A stretch of DNA of 64,000 nucleotides from Streptococcus infantis (GCF_021497965.1 NZ_CP046525.1:868001-932000); one strand, 5' to 3'; positions 38,763-50,199 are shown, numbered from the stretch's first letter. Program-made: numbers and translations. Notes: generated from the sequence alone by a model not told the origin.

Positions 38763-38795
38763 AAAAACCTTGTAACTTATTGTTATAAGGTTTTT
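38763..38795 (-). terminator. Terminator of ptsHI
   Basis: AAAAACCTTGTAAC pairs with GTTATAAGGTTTTT (one G-T pair) around a 5-base loop, with a T run on the minus strand. It lies 7 bases past the ptsI stop. Confidence 0.88.
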
Positions 38796-38801
38796 AAATG
38801 A

Positions 38802-40535
38802 TTAATCGAAGTTAACGTATTCTTTTGAAAGTTCAAGAACTTCTTCCATCGTTGAACATTCAGTAAGAGAACGGTTAGCATATTCTTGCATCTTAGCTGT
38901 GTCAAGTTTCTTCATCAAGCTACGAGTACGAAGTACAGATGTGGCTGACATTGAGAACTCATCCAAGCCCATTCCGACAAGAAGTGGAACAGCAGTTTGG
39001 TCACCGGCCATTTCACCACACATACCTGCCCATTTACCTTCAGCATGTGCCGCTTTGATCACGTTGTTGATCAAACGAAGGATTGATGGGTTATATGGTT
39101 GGTAAAGGTATGAAACTTGTTCGTTCATACGGTCAGCAGCCATTGTGTATTGGATAAGATCGTTTGTACCAATTGAGAAGAAATCAACTTCTTTAGCAAA
39201 TTGATCCGCAAGCATCGCTGCAGCTGGGATTTCAATCATGATACCAACTTGGATATCATCTGCAACAGCAACGCCTTCAGCAACCAATTTTGCTTTTTCT
39301 TCTTCAAGAATACCTTTAGCAGTACGGAACTCTTTCAACAAAGCAACCATTGGGAACATGATACGCAATTTACCGTGAACAGATGCACGAAGCAAGGCAC
39401 GCAATTGTGTACGGAACATTTGGTTACCAGTTTCAGAAATAGAGATACGCAAAGCACGGTAACCCAAGAATGGGTTCATTTCTTTAGGAAGATCGAAGTA
39501 AGGAAGTTCTTTATCCCCACCGATATCCATTGTACGAACGACAACAGGTTTACCATTCATACCTTCAAGAACTGCTTTGTAGGCTTCGTATTGGTCATCT
39601 TCTGTTGGGAAGTCTTGTGAATCCATGTACAAGAATTCTGTACGGTAAAGACCAACAGCTTCTGCACCGTTATCATTTACACCTTCAACGTCTTTAGGTG
39701 TACCGATATTAGCAGCCAACTCGAAGTGTTTACCATCTGCAGTAACTGTTTTAGCGTCTTTCAAAAGAGCCCATTCAGCTTTTTGTTTAGCGTAAGCTTC
39801 GCCAGCTGCTTTGAATTCTGCAATTTGTTCTTCACTTGGGTTAATTACAACTTCACCAGTAATACCTGAAACTGCTAAAACATCACCATCTTTAACAAGT
39901 TCAGTAATGTTGTTTGTACCTAAAACAGCAGCAATTTCAAGTGTACGAGCCATGATAGCTGAGTGGCTTGTACGTCCACCAATGTTTGTTACAAAAGCTT
40001 TTACAAAGTTTTTGTCCAATTGAGCAGTATCAGATGGAGTTAAGTCATGTGCAATCACGATTACTTCTTCATTAATAGAAGCTGGGTTTGGTAACTTCTT
40101 ACCAAGAAGATTTGCCAAAACACGTTTTGTAACGTCGCGGATATCCGCTGCACGCTCTTGCATGTATGGATTGTCTTCCATTCCTTCGAAGATAGTGATA
40201 AACATGTCTGTAACTTCTTTCAGACCTGCTTCTGCATTTACTTTCTTAGCGCGGATAGTTTCTTTGATTTGACCGATCAATTCAGGGTCGGCAAGAACCA
40301 TCAAGTGAGCGTCAAATACTTGTGCCGCTTCTTCTCCAAGCGTACCTACAGCTTTCTCGCGGATAAGAGAAAGCTCGTTTTGAGAAGCTTCAAGAGCAAC
40401 ATCCAAACGAGCCTCTTCTGCATTTGTATCTTCGACAGTAATAGTTTCAAAAGATAAATCCGGTTGAACGAGTAGATATGCTTTGGCAACGGCAACACCA
40501 TCAGATGCCGCAATTCCTTTAAGCATTTCTGTCAT
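38802..40535 (-). CDS. ptsI: Phosphoenolpyruvate-protein phosphotransferase (PTS enzyme I)
   Basis: General PTS component that takes phosphate from PEP and passes it to HPr. 577 aa from the ATG at 40535 ([13 protein letters not shown]), the usual streptococcal length; AAGGA overlaps the ptsH stop. The phospho-His motif [12 protein letters not shown] is near residue 190. The PEP-binding TIM barrel has [15 protein letters not shown], and the family signature [19 protein letters not shown] is near residue 450. CGEMAGD is near residue 500. It follows ptsH after 4 bases. It will energise the lactose and galactose PTS genes in this window. Confidence 0.97.
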   Translation of the reverse strand: MTEMLKGIAASDGVAVAKAYLLVQPDLSFETITVEDTNAEEARLDVALEASQNELSLIREKAVGTLGEEAAQVFDAHLMVLADPELIGQIKETIRAKKVNAEAGLKEVTDMFITIFEGMEDNPYMQERAADIRDVTKRVLANLLGKKLPNPASINEEVIVIAHDLTPSDTAQLDKNFVKAFVTNIGGRTSHSAIMARTLEIAAVLGTNNITELVKDGDVLAVSGITGEVVINPSEEQIAEFKAAGEAYAKQKAEWALLKDAKTVTADGKHFELAANIGTPKDVEGVNDNGAEAVGLYRTEFLYMDSQDFPTEDDQYEAYKAVLEGMNGKPVVVRTMDIGGDKELPYFDLPKEMNPFLGYRALRISISETGNQMFRTQLRALLRASVHGKLRIMFPMVALLKEFRTAKGILEEEKAKLVAEGVAVADDIQVGIMIEIPAAAMLADQFAKEVDFFSIGTNDLIQYTMAADRMNEQVSYLYQPYNPSILRLINNVIKAAHAEGKWAGMCGEMAGDQTAVPLLVGMGLDEFSMSATSVLRTRSLMKKLDTAKMQEYANRSLTECSTMEEVLELSKEYVNFD

Positions 40536-40539
40536 TTCC

Positions 40540-40803
40540 TTATGCCAATCCTTCTTTTTCCATTGTTTCTGAGATAGCAGCGATAGCGTCATCAGCGTCT
40601 GCACCTTCAGCAGTGATTGTTACGTCAGCGCCTTGACCAACACCAAGACTCATAACACCCATGATAGATTTAAGGTTAACTGATTTACCTTTGTATTCAA
40701 GTGTGATATCTGAAGCAAATTTGCTAGCAGTTTGTACCAACAATGTTGCTGGACGTGCGTGAATACCTGTTTCTGCCACTACGTGGAAATCTTTAGAAGC
40801 CAT
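40540..40803 (-). CDS. ptsH: Phosphocarrier protein HPr
   Basis: 87 aa. His15 in [13 protein letters not shown] accepts phosphate from enzyme I. Ser46 in [11 protein letters not shown] is the HPrK/P regulatory site, and P-Ser-HPr is the corepressor of CcpA. Both sites are intact. The start at 40803 follows AAAGGAGAG. The promoter at 40866-40894 and a cre-like element just after the predicted start point suggest catabolite control. Confidence 0.98.
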   Translation of the reverse strand: MASKDFHVVAETGIHARPATLLVQTASKFASDITLEYKGKSVNLKSIMGVMSLGVGQGADVTITAEGADADDAIAAISETMEKEGLA

Positions 40804-40844
40804 AGTTTGACTCTCCTTTTGTTCTTTCTTTTTTGAGTTATATG

Positions 40845-40858
40845 TGATAACCCTTACA
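40845..40858 (-). promoter_or_regulatory. cre-like catabolite element at ptsH
   Basis: Minus strand TGTAAGGGTTATCA matches TGWAARCGYTWNCW at 13 of 14 positions (G for the central C). It begins at the predicted transcription start. Confidence 0.55.
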
Positions 40859-40865
40859 ATTTGGT

Positions 40866-40894
40866 ATTATATCATCTTCTGGGATTTTTTTCAA
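40866..40894 (-). promoter_or_regulatory. Promoter of ptsHI
   Basis: Minus strand TTGAAA (40889-40894), 17-base spacer, TATAAT (40866-40871), with TGA before the -10 as extended element. Confidence 0.85.
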
Positions 40895-41034
40895 GTATTT
40901 TATGGGATTTCTTCTTTTTCCTTTCAGATAACTTGCTGAAAATCTTCTATTTTATATATCAAAATACATCATGTAGTTTTTTATAATTTTAACATTTAGA
41001 AAACGCTGTTGTTTATGGGTTTTATTTTTTGTAA

Positions 41035-41092
41035 TCACTACATATTGTGTTTAGTTGTCTGTCGACCAAAAGAAATCTACAATATTTAGTTT
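41035..41092 (+). promoter_or_regulatory. Pair of NrdR boxes upstream of nrdHEF
   Basis: Box 1 (41035-41050) TCACTACATATTGTGT fits the ACACWATATATWGTGT consensus at 14 of 16 positions. Box 2 (41077-41092) has core ACAATATTTAGT, 11 of 12. Their centres are 42 bp apart, four helical turns, and box 2 ends 7 bases before the -35. NrdR represses ribonucleotide reductase genes. Confidence 0.7.
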
Positions 41093-41099
41093 TTCTTCG

Positions 41100-41127
41100 T
41101 TGACAAAGATTTTTTTTCTGATATACT
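41100..41127 (+). promoter_or_regulatory. Promoter of nrdHEF
   Basis: Consensus -35 TTGACA (41100-41105), 16-base spacer, TATACT (41122-41127) preceded by TGA as extended -10. This is among the strongest promoters in the window. Confidence 0.85.
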
Positions 41128-41164
41128 TAAGAAGTAATTAAATTTTTGAAAGAGGAGTTACAGA

Positions 41165-41383
41165 ATGGTAACCGTTTATTCTAAAAATAATTGTGTTCAA
41201 TGTAAAATGACCAAACGTTTCTTAGATAGTAACAACATCGCTTATCGCGAAATCAATCTTGATGAACAACCTGAATATATCGAACAAGTTAAAGAGCTAG
41301 GCTTCAGCGCTGCTCCTATCATTCAAACACCAACTGAAGTTTTCTCTGGTTTCCAACCAGCAAAACTTAAAAAACTTGCTTAA
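41165..41383 (+). CDS. nrdH: Glutaredoxin-like protein NrdH
   Basis: 72 aa. Reductant of the class Ib ribonucleotide reductase. The CVQC active site is at residues 10-13 after the first strand, and the cis-Pro segment SAAPIIQT and FSGFQPAKL complete the thioredoxin fold. GAGGAG is well placed before the ATG. It is the first gene of nrdHEF. A hairpin lies between it and nrdE. No nrdI gene is in this operon, so the flavodoxin needed for the Mn cofactor must be elsewhere. Confidence 0.96.
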   Translation: MVTVYSKNNCVQCKMTKRFLDSNNIAYREINLDEQPEYIEQVKELGFSAAPIIQTPTEVFSGFQPAKLKKLA

Positions 41384-41398
41384 GTATCAGGATTAAAA

Positions 41399-41430
41399 GC
41401 TTCTATGTAAATCTTAGAAGCCTTTCTTTT
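41399..41430 (+). terminator. Intercistronic hairpin between nrdH and nrdE (possible attenuator)
   Basis: GCTTCTA pairs with TAGAAGC around a 9-base loop, followed by CTTTCTTTT. The tail is interrupted, so partial termination or RNA processing is more likely than full stop. Confidence 0.5.
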
Positions 41431-41452
41431 GTAATGAAATAAAGGGAATTTT

Positions 41453-43612
41453 ATGGGATTAAAACAACTTGAGGATGTAACATACTTCCGTCTAAACAAT
41501 GAAATCAACCGTCCTGTTAACGGACAAATTATGCTCCACAAAGATAAAGAAGCTTTGGATGCTTTCTTTAAAGAGAACGTTGTACCAAATTCTATGGTAT
41601 TTAATTCTATCACTGATAAAATTGATTACCTTATCAAACACGACTACATCGAAACAGCCTTTATCCAAAAATATCGTCCTGAATTTTTGGAAGAGCTCTA
41701 TCAATTTATTAAAGACCAAGACTTCCAATTCAAGTCATTCATGGCTGCATACAAGTTTTACAACCAGTATGCTTTAAAAACTAACGATGGTGAATACTAT
41801 CTTGAAAGCATGGAAGACCGTGTCTTCTTTAACGCTCTTTACTTTGCTGATGGAGATGAAGCGATTGCTATTGATATTGCAAACGAAATCATCCACCAAC
41901 GCTACCAACCAGCTACACCTTCCTTCTTAAATGCAGGGCGTGCACGTCGTGGTGAATTGGTATCATGTTTCTTGATCCAGGTTACAGATGATATGAACTC
42001 TATTGGACGTTCTATCAACTCGGCTCTTCAACTTTCACGTATTGGTGGTGGTGTAGGGATTTCACTCAGCAACCTTCGTGAAGCTGGATCTCCTATCAAA
42101 GGATATGAAGGTGCTGCCTCTGGTGTCGTACCAGTTATGAAACTCTTCGAAGACAGCTTCTCTTACTCAAACCAACTTGGTCAACGTCAAGGTGCTGGGG
42201 TTGTTTACCTCAATGTCTTCCATCCAGATATTATTGCTTTCCTTTCTACTAAGAAAGAAAATGCTGATGAAAAAGTTCGTGTGAAGACACTTTCGCTTGG
42301 TGTTGTGGTTCCTGATAAATTCTACGAATTGGCTCGTAAGAATGAAGAAATGTACCTATTTAGCCCATATTCTGTAGAAAAAGAGTATGGCGTACCTTTC
42401 AACTATATCGATATCACTGAAAAATACGATGAGCTAGTTGCAAATCCAAACATTCGTAAGACAAAGATCAAGGCGCGTGATTTGGAAACTGAAATTTCTA
42501 AACTACAACAAGAATCAGGCTATCCTTACGTTGTCAACATCGATACAGCTAACCGCGCTAATCCTGTTGATGGTAAAATCATCATGAGTAACTTGTGTTC
42601 AGAGATTCTTCAAGTCCAAGAACCAAGTCTTATCAATGATGCGCAAGAATTCCTTAAAATGGGTACTGACGTTTCATGTAACCTTGGTTCAACAAACGTG
42701 GTCAACATGATGACTTCACCTGACTTTGGTCGTTCTATCCGAGCTATGGTACGTGCTTTGACTTTCGTTACAGATAGTTCTCACATCGTCGCTGTTCCTA
42801 CAATCGACCACGGAAACAGCCAAGCTCATACATTTGGACTTGGAGCTATGGGACTTCACAGCTATCTTGCTCAACAATTAATCGAATACGGATCACCTGA
42901 GTCTGTTGAATTCACAAGCATCTACTTCATGCTATTGAACTACTGGACTTTGGTAGAATCAAATAATATTGCGCGTGAACGTGGTGTTACCTTCCACAAC
43001 TTTGAAAAATCAGACTACGCGAACGGAAGCTACTTTGATAAGTACACAAGTGGTGAGTTTGTACCAAAATCTGATCGTGTTAAAGAACTCTTTGAAGGTA
43101 TCTTTATCCCATCTGCAGCTGATTGGGCTGTACTTCGTGATAAAGTTAAAGCAGATGGGCTTTACCACCAAAACCGTCTTGCTGTAGCACCAAATGGTTC
43201 TATCAGCTACATCAACGATGTTTCTGCTTCTATCCACCCAATCACTCAACGTATTGAAGAACGACAAGAGAAGAAAATTGGTAAGATTTACTATCCTGCA
43301 GCAGGATTGTCAACTGAAACAATTCCTTACTACACTTCTGCCTATGACATGGATATGCGTAAAGTCATTGATGTTTATGCTGCGGCTACTGAACATGTAG
43401 ACCAAGGACTTTCACTCACACTCTTCATGCGCAGTGATATCCCAACAGGTCTTTACGAATGGAAGTCAGAAAACAAACAAACAACACGTGACTTGTCTAT
43501 CCTTCGTAACTACGCCTTTAATAAGGGTATCAAGTCTATTTACTATGTTCGTACTTACACAGATGACGGTGGTGAAGTTGGCGCTAACCAATGTGAGAGT
43601 TGCGTGATTTAA
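41453..43612 (+). CDS. nrdE: Class Ib ribonucleoside-diphosphate reductase, alpha subunit
   Basis: Reduces ribonucleotides to deoxyribonucleotides under aerobic conditions. 719 aa, the NrdE length, lacking the ATP-cone of class Ia. The active-site Cys pair lies in GELVSCFLIQ near residue 170 and the radical-site Cys in MSNLCSEIL near residue 383. The C-terminal shuttle pair is QCESCVI. AAAGGGAA precedes the ATG. It is co-transcribed with nrdH and nrdF. Confidence 0.97.
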   Translation: MGLKQLEDVTYFRLNNEINRPVNGQIMLHKDKEALDAFFKENVVPNSMVFNSITDKIDYLIKHDYIETAFIQKYRPEFLEELYQFIKDQDFQFKSFMAAYKFYNQYALKTNDGEYYLESMEDRVFFNALYFADGDEAIAIDIANEIIHQRYQPATPSFLNAGRARRGELVSCFLIQVTDDMNSIGRSINSALQLSRIGGGVGISLSNLREAGSPIKGYEGAASGVVPVMKLFEDSFSYSNQLGQRQGAGVVYLNVFHPDIIAFLSTKKENADEKVRVKTLSLGVVVPDKFYELARKNEEMYLFSPYSVEKEYGVPFNYIDITEKYDELVANPNIRKTKIKARDLETEISKLQQESGYPYVVNIDTANRANPVDGKIIMSNLCSEILQVQEPSLINDAQEFLKMGTDVSCNLGSTNVVNMMTSPDFGRSIRAMVRALTFVTDSSHIVAVPTIDHGNSQAHTFGLGAMGLHSYLAQQLIEYGSPESVEFTSIYFMLLNYWTLVESNNIARERGVTFHNFEKSDYANGSYFDKYTSGEFVPKSDRVKELFEGIFIPSAADWAVLRDKVKADGLYHQNRLAVAPNGSISYINDVSASIHPITQRIEERQEKKIGKIYYPAAGLSTETIPYYTSAYDMDMRKVIDVYAAATEHVDQGLSLTLFMRSDIPTGLYEWKSENKQTTRDLSILRNYAFNKGIKSIYYVRTYTDDGGEVGANQCESCVI

Positions 43613-43682
43613 GAACTCGCTAAACCTTATTACTGGGATTCATTATTATTTTATTGATTAAAATTAAAGAAAGAGATTTGTA

Positions 43683-44645
43683 ATGGAAACTTACTACAAA
43701 GCCATTAACTGGAATGCCATCGAAGATGTCATCGATAAATCAACATGGGAAAAACTAACTGAACAATTTTGGTTGGATACACGTATTCCCTTGTCTAATG
43801 ATTTAGATGACTGGAGAAAATTATCAAATCAAGAAAAAGATTTGGTCGGAAAAGTTTTTGGTGGTTTGACACTTTTGGATACCATGCAGTCTGAAACAGG
43901 GGTTAATGCCCTCCGCGCTGATATCCGTACTCCTCACGAAGAAGCTGTTTTTAACAATATCCAATTTATGGAATCTGTTCACGCTAAGTCTTATTCTTCA
44001 ATCTTTTCAACTTTAAATACCAAATCTGAAATTGAAGAAATTTTTGAATGGACTGATACGAATCCATATCTTCAGAAAAAAGCACAAATCATCAATGAAA
44101 TTTACCTCAATGGTACTCCTCTTGAAAAGAAAGTAGCCAGTGTATTCCTTGAAACCTTCCTCTTCTATTCTGGTTTCTTTACACCACTCTACTACCTCGG
44201 AAATAACAAATTGGCTAACGTTGCTGAAATCATTAAGTTGATTATTCGTGATGAGTCAGTTCACGGTACTTATATCGGGTATAAATTCCAACTTGGTTTC
44301 AATGAATTACCTGAAGAAGAGCAAGAAAAATTAAAAGATTGGATGTACGACCTTCTCTACACACTTTATGAAAATGAAGAAGGTTATACCGAAAGCCTTT
44401 ATGATGGTGTTGGATGGACTGAAGAAGTGAAAACATTCCTACGTTACAACGCCAACAAAGCCCTCATGAACTTGGGACAAGATCCACTCTTCCCTGATTC
44501 AGCTGACGATGTCAACCCTATCGTTATGAACGGGATTTCAACCGGTACATCTAACCACGACTTCTTTTCTCAAGTTGGTAATGGATATCTACTTGGTGAA
44601 GTTGAAGCTATGCAGGACGATGACTATAACTACGGGTTAGATTAA
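43683..44645 (+). CDS. nrdF: Class Ib ribonucleoside-diphosphate reductase, beta subunit
   Basis: Carries the Mn(III)2- or Fe(III)2-tyrosyl radical cofactor. 320 aa. Metal ligands are seen in the first helix pair (DTMQSETG), EAVFNNIQFMESVHAKSYSS near residues 90-109, and IRDESVHGTYIG near residue 190. The radical Tyr is expected near SSIF in that region. It follows nrdE by 70 bases, with AAAGAG upstream of the ATG, and ends at a terminator. Confidence 0.97.
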   Translation: METYYKAINWNAIEDVIDKSTWEKLTEQFWLDTRIPLSNDLDDWRKLSNQEKDLVGKVFGGLTLLDTMQSETGVNALRADIRTPHEEAVFNNIQFMESVHAKSYSSIFSTLNTKSEIEEIFEWTDTNPYLQKKAQIINEIYLNGTPLEKKVASVFLETFLFYSGFFTPLYYLGNNKLANVAEIIKLIIRDESVHGTYIGYKFQLGFNELPEEEQEKLKDWMYDLLYTLYENEEGYTESLYDGVGWTEEVKTFLRYNANKALMNLGQDPLFPDSADDVNPIVMNGISTGTSNHDFFSQVGNGYLLGEVEAMQDDDYNYGLD

Positions 44646-44656
44646 TTTGAAATTAG

Positions 44657-44702
44657 AAAAGAACATCTGTGTTTGTTTTAAACTTAGATGTTCTTTTATT
44701 TT
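44657..44702 (+). terminator. Terminator of nrdHEF
   Basis: AAAAGAACATCT pairs perfectly with AGATGTTCTTTT around a 17-base loop, then TATTTTTG. It starts 11 bases past nrdF. Confidence 0.85.
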
Positions 44703-44722
44703 TGTTTATTTTTGTTTTCTTT
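44695..44722 (+). promoter_or_regulatory. LacR-like operator candidate upstream of lacR
   Basis: A T-rich stretch with two TTTGTTT-type repeats just before the lacR -35. Similar repeats occur upstream of lacA and of the galactose PTS genes, suggesting LacR autoregulation. Confidence 0.4.
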
Positions 44723-44725
44723 AAG

Positions 44726-44754
44726 TTGCTGATATGTTTAAAATATGATAAAAT
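44726..44754 (+). promoter_or_regulatory. Promoter of lacR
   Basis: TTGCTG (44726-44731), 17-base spacer, TAAAAT (44749-44754), with TGA directly before the -10. Confidence 0.6.
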
Positions 44755-44779
44755 GATATTAGATATAGGGGGTGATTCA

Positions 44780-45547
44780 ATGCTAAAACAAGAAAAACTT
44801 GATTTGATTTTAGATATTGTCAATACCAAAGGAACAATCACTGTCAAAGAAATTATGAGTCGTTTAGATATCTCGGATATGACAGCTCGGCGTTATCTAC
44901 AAGAGCTAGCTGACAAGGATTTACTTGTTCGAGTGCACGGAGGTGCTGAAAAGCTTCGTTCAGGCTCTCTATTAGCAAACGAGCGCTCTAATATCGAAAA
45001 ACAAGGCTTGCAAATCGCCGAAAAGCAAGAGATTGCTCGATTTGCCGGTCACTTAGTTGAAGAAAGAGAAACAATTTTTATCGGTCCTGGAACTACTCTT
45101 GAGTTCTTTGCTCGTGAACTTCCGATTGATAATATTCGTGTCGTAACAAATAGCCTACCCGTTTTTATTATCTTGAATGAACGAAAACTTACAGATTTAA
45201 TTTTAATTGGTGGAAATTATCGAGAAATCACTGGCGCTTTTGTTGGTACTTTGACTCTCCAAGACATCGAAAGCCTTCAATTCTCTAAAGCTTTTGTTAG
45301 TTGCAACGGAATTAAAGATCAAGCTATTGCTACATTTAGCGAAGACGAAGGTGAGGTTCAAAAACTAGCATTAAATAATGCAAATAAAAAAATCCTTTTG
45401 GCTGACCATAGTAAATTTGATAAATTTGATTTTTACACCTTTTACAATATTGCAGATATCGATACCATTATCTCCGATTCAAAACTTAGCGCTGAAACCC
45501 TAAAAGCTTTATCCAAACAAACAAAAATTATTAAATCAACACCTTAA
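44780..45547 (+). CDS. lacR: DeoR-family repressor LacR
   Basis: 255 aa from the ATG at 44780, behind AGGGGGTGA; in-frame codons further upstream precede the predicted promoter. The N-terminal DeoR helix-turn-helix is KGTITVKEIMSRLDISDMTA, followed by LVRVHGGAEKL. The C-terminal DeoR sensor domain has IGPGTTLEFFA and GAFVGTL. LacR represses the tagatose pathway genes until tagatose-6-P or a related sugar phosphate appears (known from S. mutans, L. lactis and pneumococcus). It is convergent with lacG, the last gene of the cluster it should control. Confidence 0.9.
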   Translation: MLKQEKLDLILDIVNTKGTITVKEIMSRLDISDMTARRYLQELADKDLLVRVHGGAEKLRSGSLLANERSNIEKQGLQIAEKQEIARFAGHLVEERETIFIGPGTTLEFFARELPIDNIRVVTNSLPVFIILNERKLTDLILIGGNYREITGAFVGTLTLQDIESLQFSKAFVSCNGIKDQAIATFSEDEGEVQKLALNNANKKILLADHSKFDKFDFYTFYNIADIDTIISDSKLSAETLKALSKQTKIIKSTP

Positions 45548-45575
45548 AAAGTCTCACCAATGGTGAGACTTTTTT
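45546..45575 (+). terminator. Bidirectional terminator between lacR and lacG
   Basis: AAAAAGTCTCACC pairs perfectly with GGTGAGACTTTTT around AAT. It lies between two convergent genes. Confidence 0.92.
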
Positions 45576-45583
45576 CTACACAT

Positions 45584-47203
<1,620 letters not shown>

Positions 47204-47205
<2 letters not shown>

Positions 47206-48895
47206 AATCGAATTGAGCTTGAACAAAGGCTAGAGCACCTTGTCCATCGCGTGTCAATTTAATGTACTGAGCGCCTTCTGTCTTCGCCAATTTGATGCCT
47301 AGTTTATCTGTTTCAGCTTTCATATCCTCAAAGTTTGAAGCAACCTGAGGAGCCAAGATAACCAGATCAAATTCTGGTAACATTTCACGGTGGGCTCCAT
47401 AGCCACCTGCTGCAGCTTTAACTGGAACATTGTATTCTGCTGCTGCCTTATTCAAAGCATTAGCAAGAAGACCACTTGTTCCTCCACCCGCACAAAGAAC
47501 GAGGACGTTTGTTTCTTCAGTAATTGTATTTTGTGCTGATTCTACTCCAGCTTTTGCAAGAATAGCATCTGCTTTTGCAGTGTTAAAGTTTGCAGCTACT
47601 TTTTCTTTTAATTCATCATTAGCTTTACCTGAACGTTCTTCTTCAAGAATTTGTTCATCATAAACCTTGAGGAATGGATAGTAGATAACAATATCTACTA
47701 CAATTAATAATGCTGCAAGAGCGAATGATAAGAACTGGAAGTTTGTACCAAGAACAATACCAAGAGGTCCTGGTGTAGTCCATGGAAGGTTGGCAGTAAA
47801 TGAGTTCATGCCAAGTGTTTCAATAAAGAACTTAAAGATCCATACGTTTGCAATTGGTGCAAAGATGAATGGGATAAAGAAGATTGGGTTCAAAACAAGT
47901 GGTGCACCAAACAAGATTGGTTCGTTTACACCGAAGAATGTAGGAACTACTGAAGCACGTCCAATAGCACGATTTCGTTTTGATTTACATAACCACATAA
48001 ACATGAATGGAACTACAAGTGTTGCACCTGTACCACCCATAGTAACGATAAACATTTGTGTTCCAGATGTAAGGATTTTATCAGCGTGCATGCCTTGTTG
48101 AAGAAGGTTCAAGTTAACTTCAGCATTGGCATATGTAATAGCGGCAATCGCAGGCTCAACAATAGAAGGTCCGTGAATACCAATAAACCAGAAGAATGCA
48201 AAAGCACCAAAGATAATCGTAATACCAACATAACCATCAGCTGCTGAGAATAGAGGTGCAAAGAATTTACCGATTGATTCTGCTACACTTGCACCGACAA
48301 ATTGACGAGCAAGTAAGTCAAGACCGTAAAGGGAAACGACAGAAAGCGTAAATGGAATCACATCTTTAAAAACTTGTGAGATATTTGGTGGAACTTCGTC
48401 AGGCATGCGAATAGTAACATTGTTCTTCACACAAACCTTATAGATAGCTACAGTCACAAATGCTGCTAAGAAAGCCGAAAGTAAACCTTTTGTACCAAGG
48501 AAACCTGTTGCAAATCCACCTTCAATTGGATCAGCTGCCAAGATCAATAAACCAACAACAGCAGCTAATAGAGTTGACATATAGTTGATTTGGTTGGTTT
48601 TTTCCATGCTACGGTTAACAGAATCTGTTAAGGATTTAGCAGTTGTACCAGCAACCAAAAGTGCTAGAATTCCCATAGAATAGCTGTAAGGTTTCATCAA
48701 AAGTGCTACAACGTCATCCGACCAAACAAATCCCCATGAGTTAGGTACAAAGGCAATCAAGATAAAGATACTTGAGAATAGAATGACTGGCATTCCTGCG
48801 ATAAATCCATCACGAATAGCGCGAAGATAAATATTTCGAGATAGTTTTTCAAAGAAAGGTTTTCCTTTCTCGATAAAGGCAATTAACTTATTCAT
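47204..48895 (-). CDS. lacE: Lactose-specific PTS enzyme IICB
   Basis: Membrane transporter that phosphorylates lactose at C6 of galactose during uptake. 563 aa: an EIIC domain of about 10 hydrophobic spans (residues 1-420) with [14 protein letters not shown], then a linker. The EIIB domain follows (residues about 460-563), where Cys468 in [15 protein letters not shown] takes phosphate from LacF. Its start overlaps the lacF stop by one base. It closely fits the LacE family; specificity is also supported by lacF and lacG beside it. Confidence 0.97.
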
Positions 48896-49212
48896 TATTT
48901 AGCTCCTCTTTTATAAAGTTCAATTAAATGATGCATCAAATCTTTTAGCAAGATTGTTGTCATCAGGTGATCTTGGCCATGCATCATGGTCACGCTATAG
49001 GCTAAATCCTCACCAGCAGCTTCCTTAGTCAATAGACTTGTTTGCGCGTGGTGGGCCTCTGCAATACAGCTACCAGCTTCCTCTACCAGAGCGTCCGCTT
49101 TTGCAAAATCACCAGCTTCAGCAGCCTTCAAGGCTTCCAATAGTTTTGAACGAGCATCGCCAGCATAGGCAACAATCTCAAAACCTAACAATGTTACTTC
49201 TTCTCTATTCAT
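48895..49212 (-). CDS. lacF: Lactose-specific PTS enzyme IIA
   Basis: 105-aa all-helical trimeric EIIA. His78 in [15 protein letters not shown] is the phosphorylation site, and the C-terminal [10 protein letters not shown] is typical. It takes phosphate from HPr and hands it to the LacE B domain. AAGGAGAAG precedes the ATG. It lies 35 bases after lacT. Confidence 0.97.
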   Translation of the reverse strand: MNREEVTLLGFEIVAYAGDARSKLLEALKAAEAGDFAKADALVEEAGSCIAEAHHAQTSLLTKEAAGEDLAYSVTMMHGQDHLMTTILLKDLMHHLIELYKRGAK

Positions 49213-49247
49213 GATAGACTTCTCCTTATGTTTGTTTTCAATAAATG

Positions 49248-50084
49248 TTATGACAGTAAACGTTGAATATGTAGAACAAGATAAACTCGTTCACTCTTAT
49301 TAAGGTCTACCCCAGTCTCCTGAGCAATCACCTCATAAATATTACTACCAATTTCAAATGCTTTTGGATAGGTAGTTTTGATATGTTCTTCCATATCGAG
49401 CAAGGATTGGTTGTCATCCCGAGTTCGATCCAGATAATCTAAGAAATAATTGAGATGAATCATAAAGCGGTCATAGAAATTATTATTATCTGGTGTTCTC
49501 TGAATACCATAGCTTCTTAGAACATTTTCAACACTTTTTAAAATTTCTTTTCTCTTATCAATCGACTCAACTACTTCGACTTCATTCACACCTTCTGCGT
49601 TGATAAAATGATAAGCTATACGAGTAATTTCGTCTTCGGGAAGGTTTTCTGTCAGTTTCTGACGATAAATTTCAAAAGCTTCATTTGCAATTTGAAAAGC
49701 GGTTGGATACTTGGTAGAAATATCCGGCAAATTACTATCCTTATATCTCCCTTGATTTATAGCTTGATAAGAACAATAGATATGATCTGTCAATGTTACG
49801 TAGAGATACTCTTGAACTGGATATTGATATTTTTTCGAAAGATTATCGATTATCTCATAAGTAACCGTAATGACGTCAAGTGGTACGTCCTTAAGTAAAG
49901 CTAAGAAATTTTCTCGAGATTCCTCGTTTTTCATTCGAAAGATTTTTTCAACTTGATCCTCAGGAATCAAATCTCCCTTCTTTTTACCAAAGGCAATTCC
50001 TTTTCCAATAACTACGAGTTCCTCACCATCACCGTTACGTACCAGTGAAACATTATGGTTCATTGGATTTAATATCCGATACAT
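49248..50084 (-). CDS. lacT: BglG-family transcription antiterminator LacT
   Basis: 278 aa from the ATG at 50084 (AAGGAGG upstream). The N-terminal co-antiterminator RNA-binding domain covers residues 1-55 ([29 protein letters not shown]). Two PRD domains follow, with conserved His in [27 protein letters not shown] and [10 protein letters not shown], which are phosphorylated by the PTS. It stabilises the RAT hairpin at 50171-50199 to prevent the 50122-50174 terminator when lactose is transported. In pneumococcus LacT is known to activate lacTFEG. Confidence 0.94.
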   Translation of the reverse strand: MYRILNPMNHNVSLVRNGDGEELVVIGKGIAFGKKKGDLIPEDQVEKIFRMKNEESRENFLALLKDVPLDVITVTYEIIDNLSKKYQYPVQEYLYVTLTDHIYCSYQAINQGRYKDSNLPDISTKYPTAFQIANEAFEIYRQKLTENLPEDEITRIAYHFINAEGVNEVEVVESIDKRKEILKSVENVLRSYGIQRTPDNNNFYDRFMIHLNYFLDYLDRTRDDNQSLLDMEEHIKTTYPKAFEIGSNIYEVIAQETGVDLNKSERVYLVLHIQRLLS

Positions 50085-50121
50085 GATGACCTCCTTATCT
50101 TTCCATTTAAGATTATGAGTA

Positions 50122-50174
50122 TAAAAAATGACCACAAATGAACTCAGAAAAATTTTTCCGAGTCATCTGTGATC
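50122..50174 (-). terminator. LacT-controlled leader terminator
   Basis: A long stem: GATCACAGATGA and CTCGGAAAAA pair with TTTTTCTGAG and TTCATTTGTGGTC with few mismatches. On the minus strand ATTTTTTA follows. Its 5' arm overlaps the end of the RAT sequence, the expected layout for antitermination. Confidence 0.85.
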
Positions 50175-50199
50175 ATGCCTAATATTACTTAGTAACACT
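50171..50199 (-). promoter_or_regulatory. Ribonucleic antiterminator (RAT) for LacT
   Basis: On the minus strand it begins AGTGTTACTAAGTAA and ends AGGCATGATC. It has the TGTTACT...AGGCA core of BglG/SacY/LicT target RNAs, and it lies about 20 bases into the transcript. Confidence 0.75.

Larger units (their letters stand above)
40804..41164. other. 361-base divergent regulatory region between ptsH and nrdH
   Basis: Holds the ptsH promoter and cre-like site (left, minus strand), about 140 bases of AT-rich sequence with nothing I recognise, and the paired NrdR boxes and nrdH promoter (right, plus strand). I see no additional gene. Confidence 0.7.
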
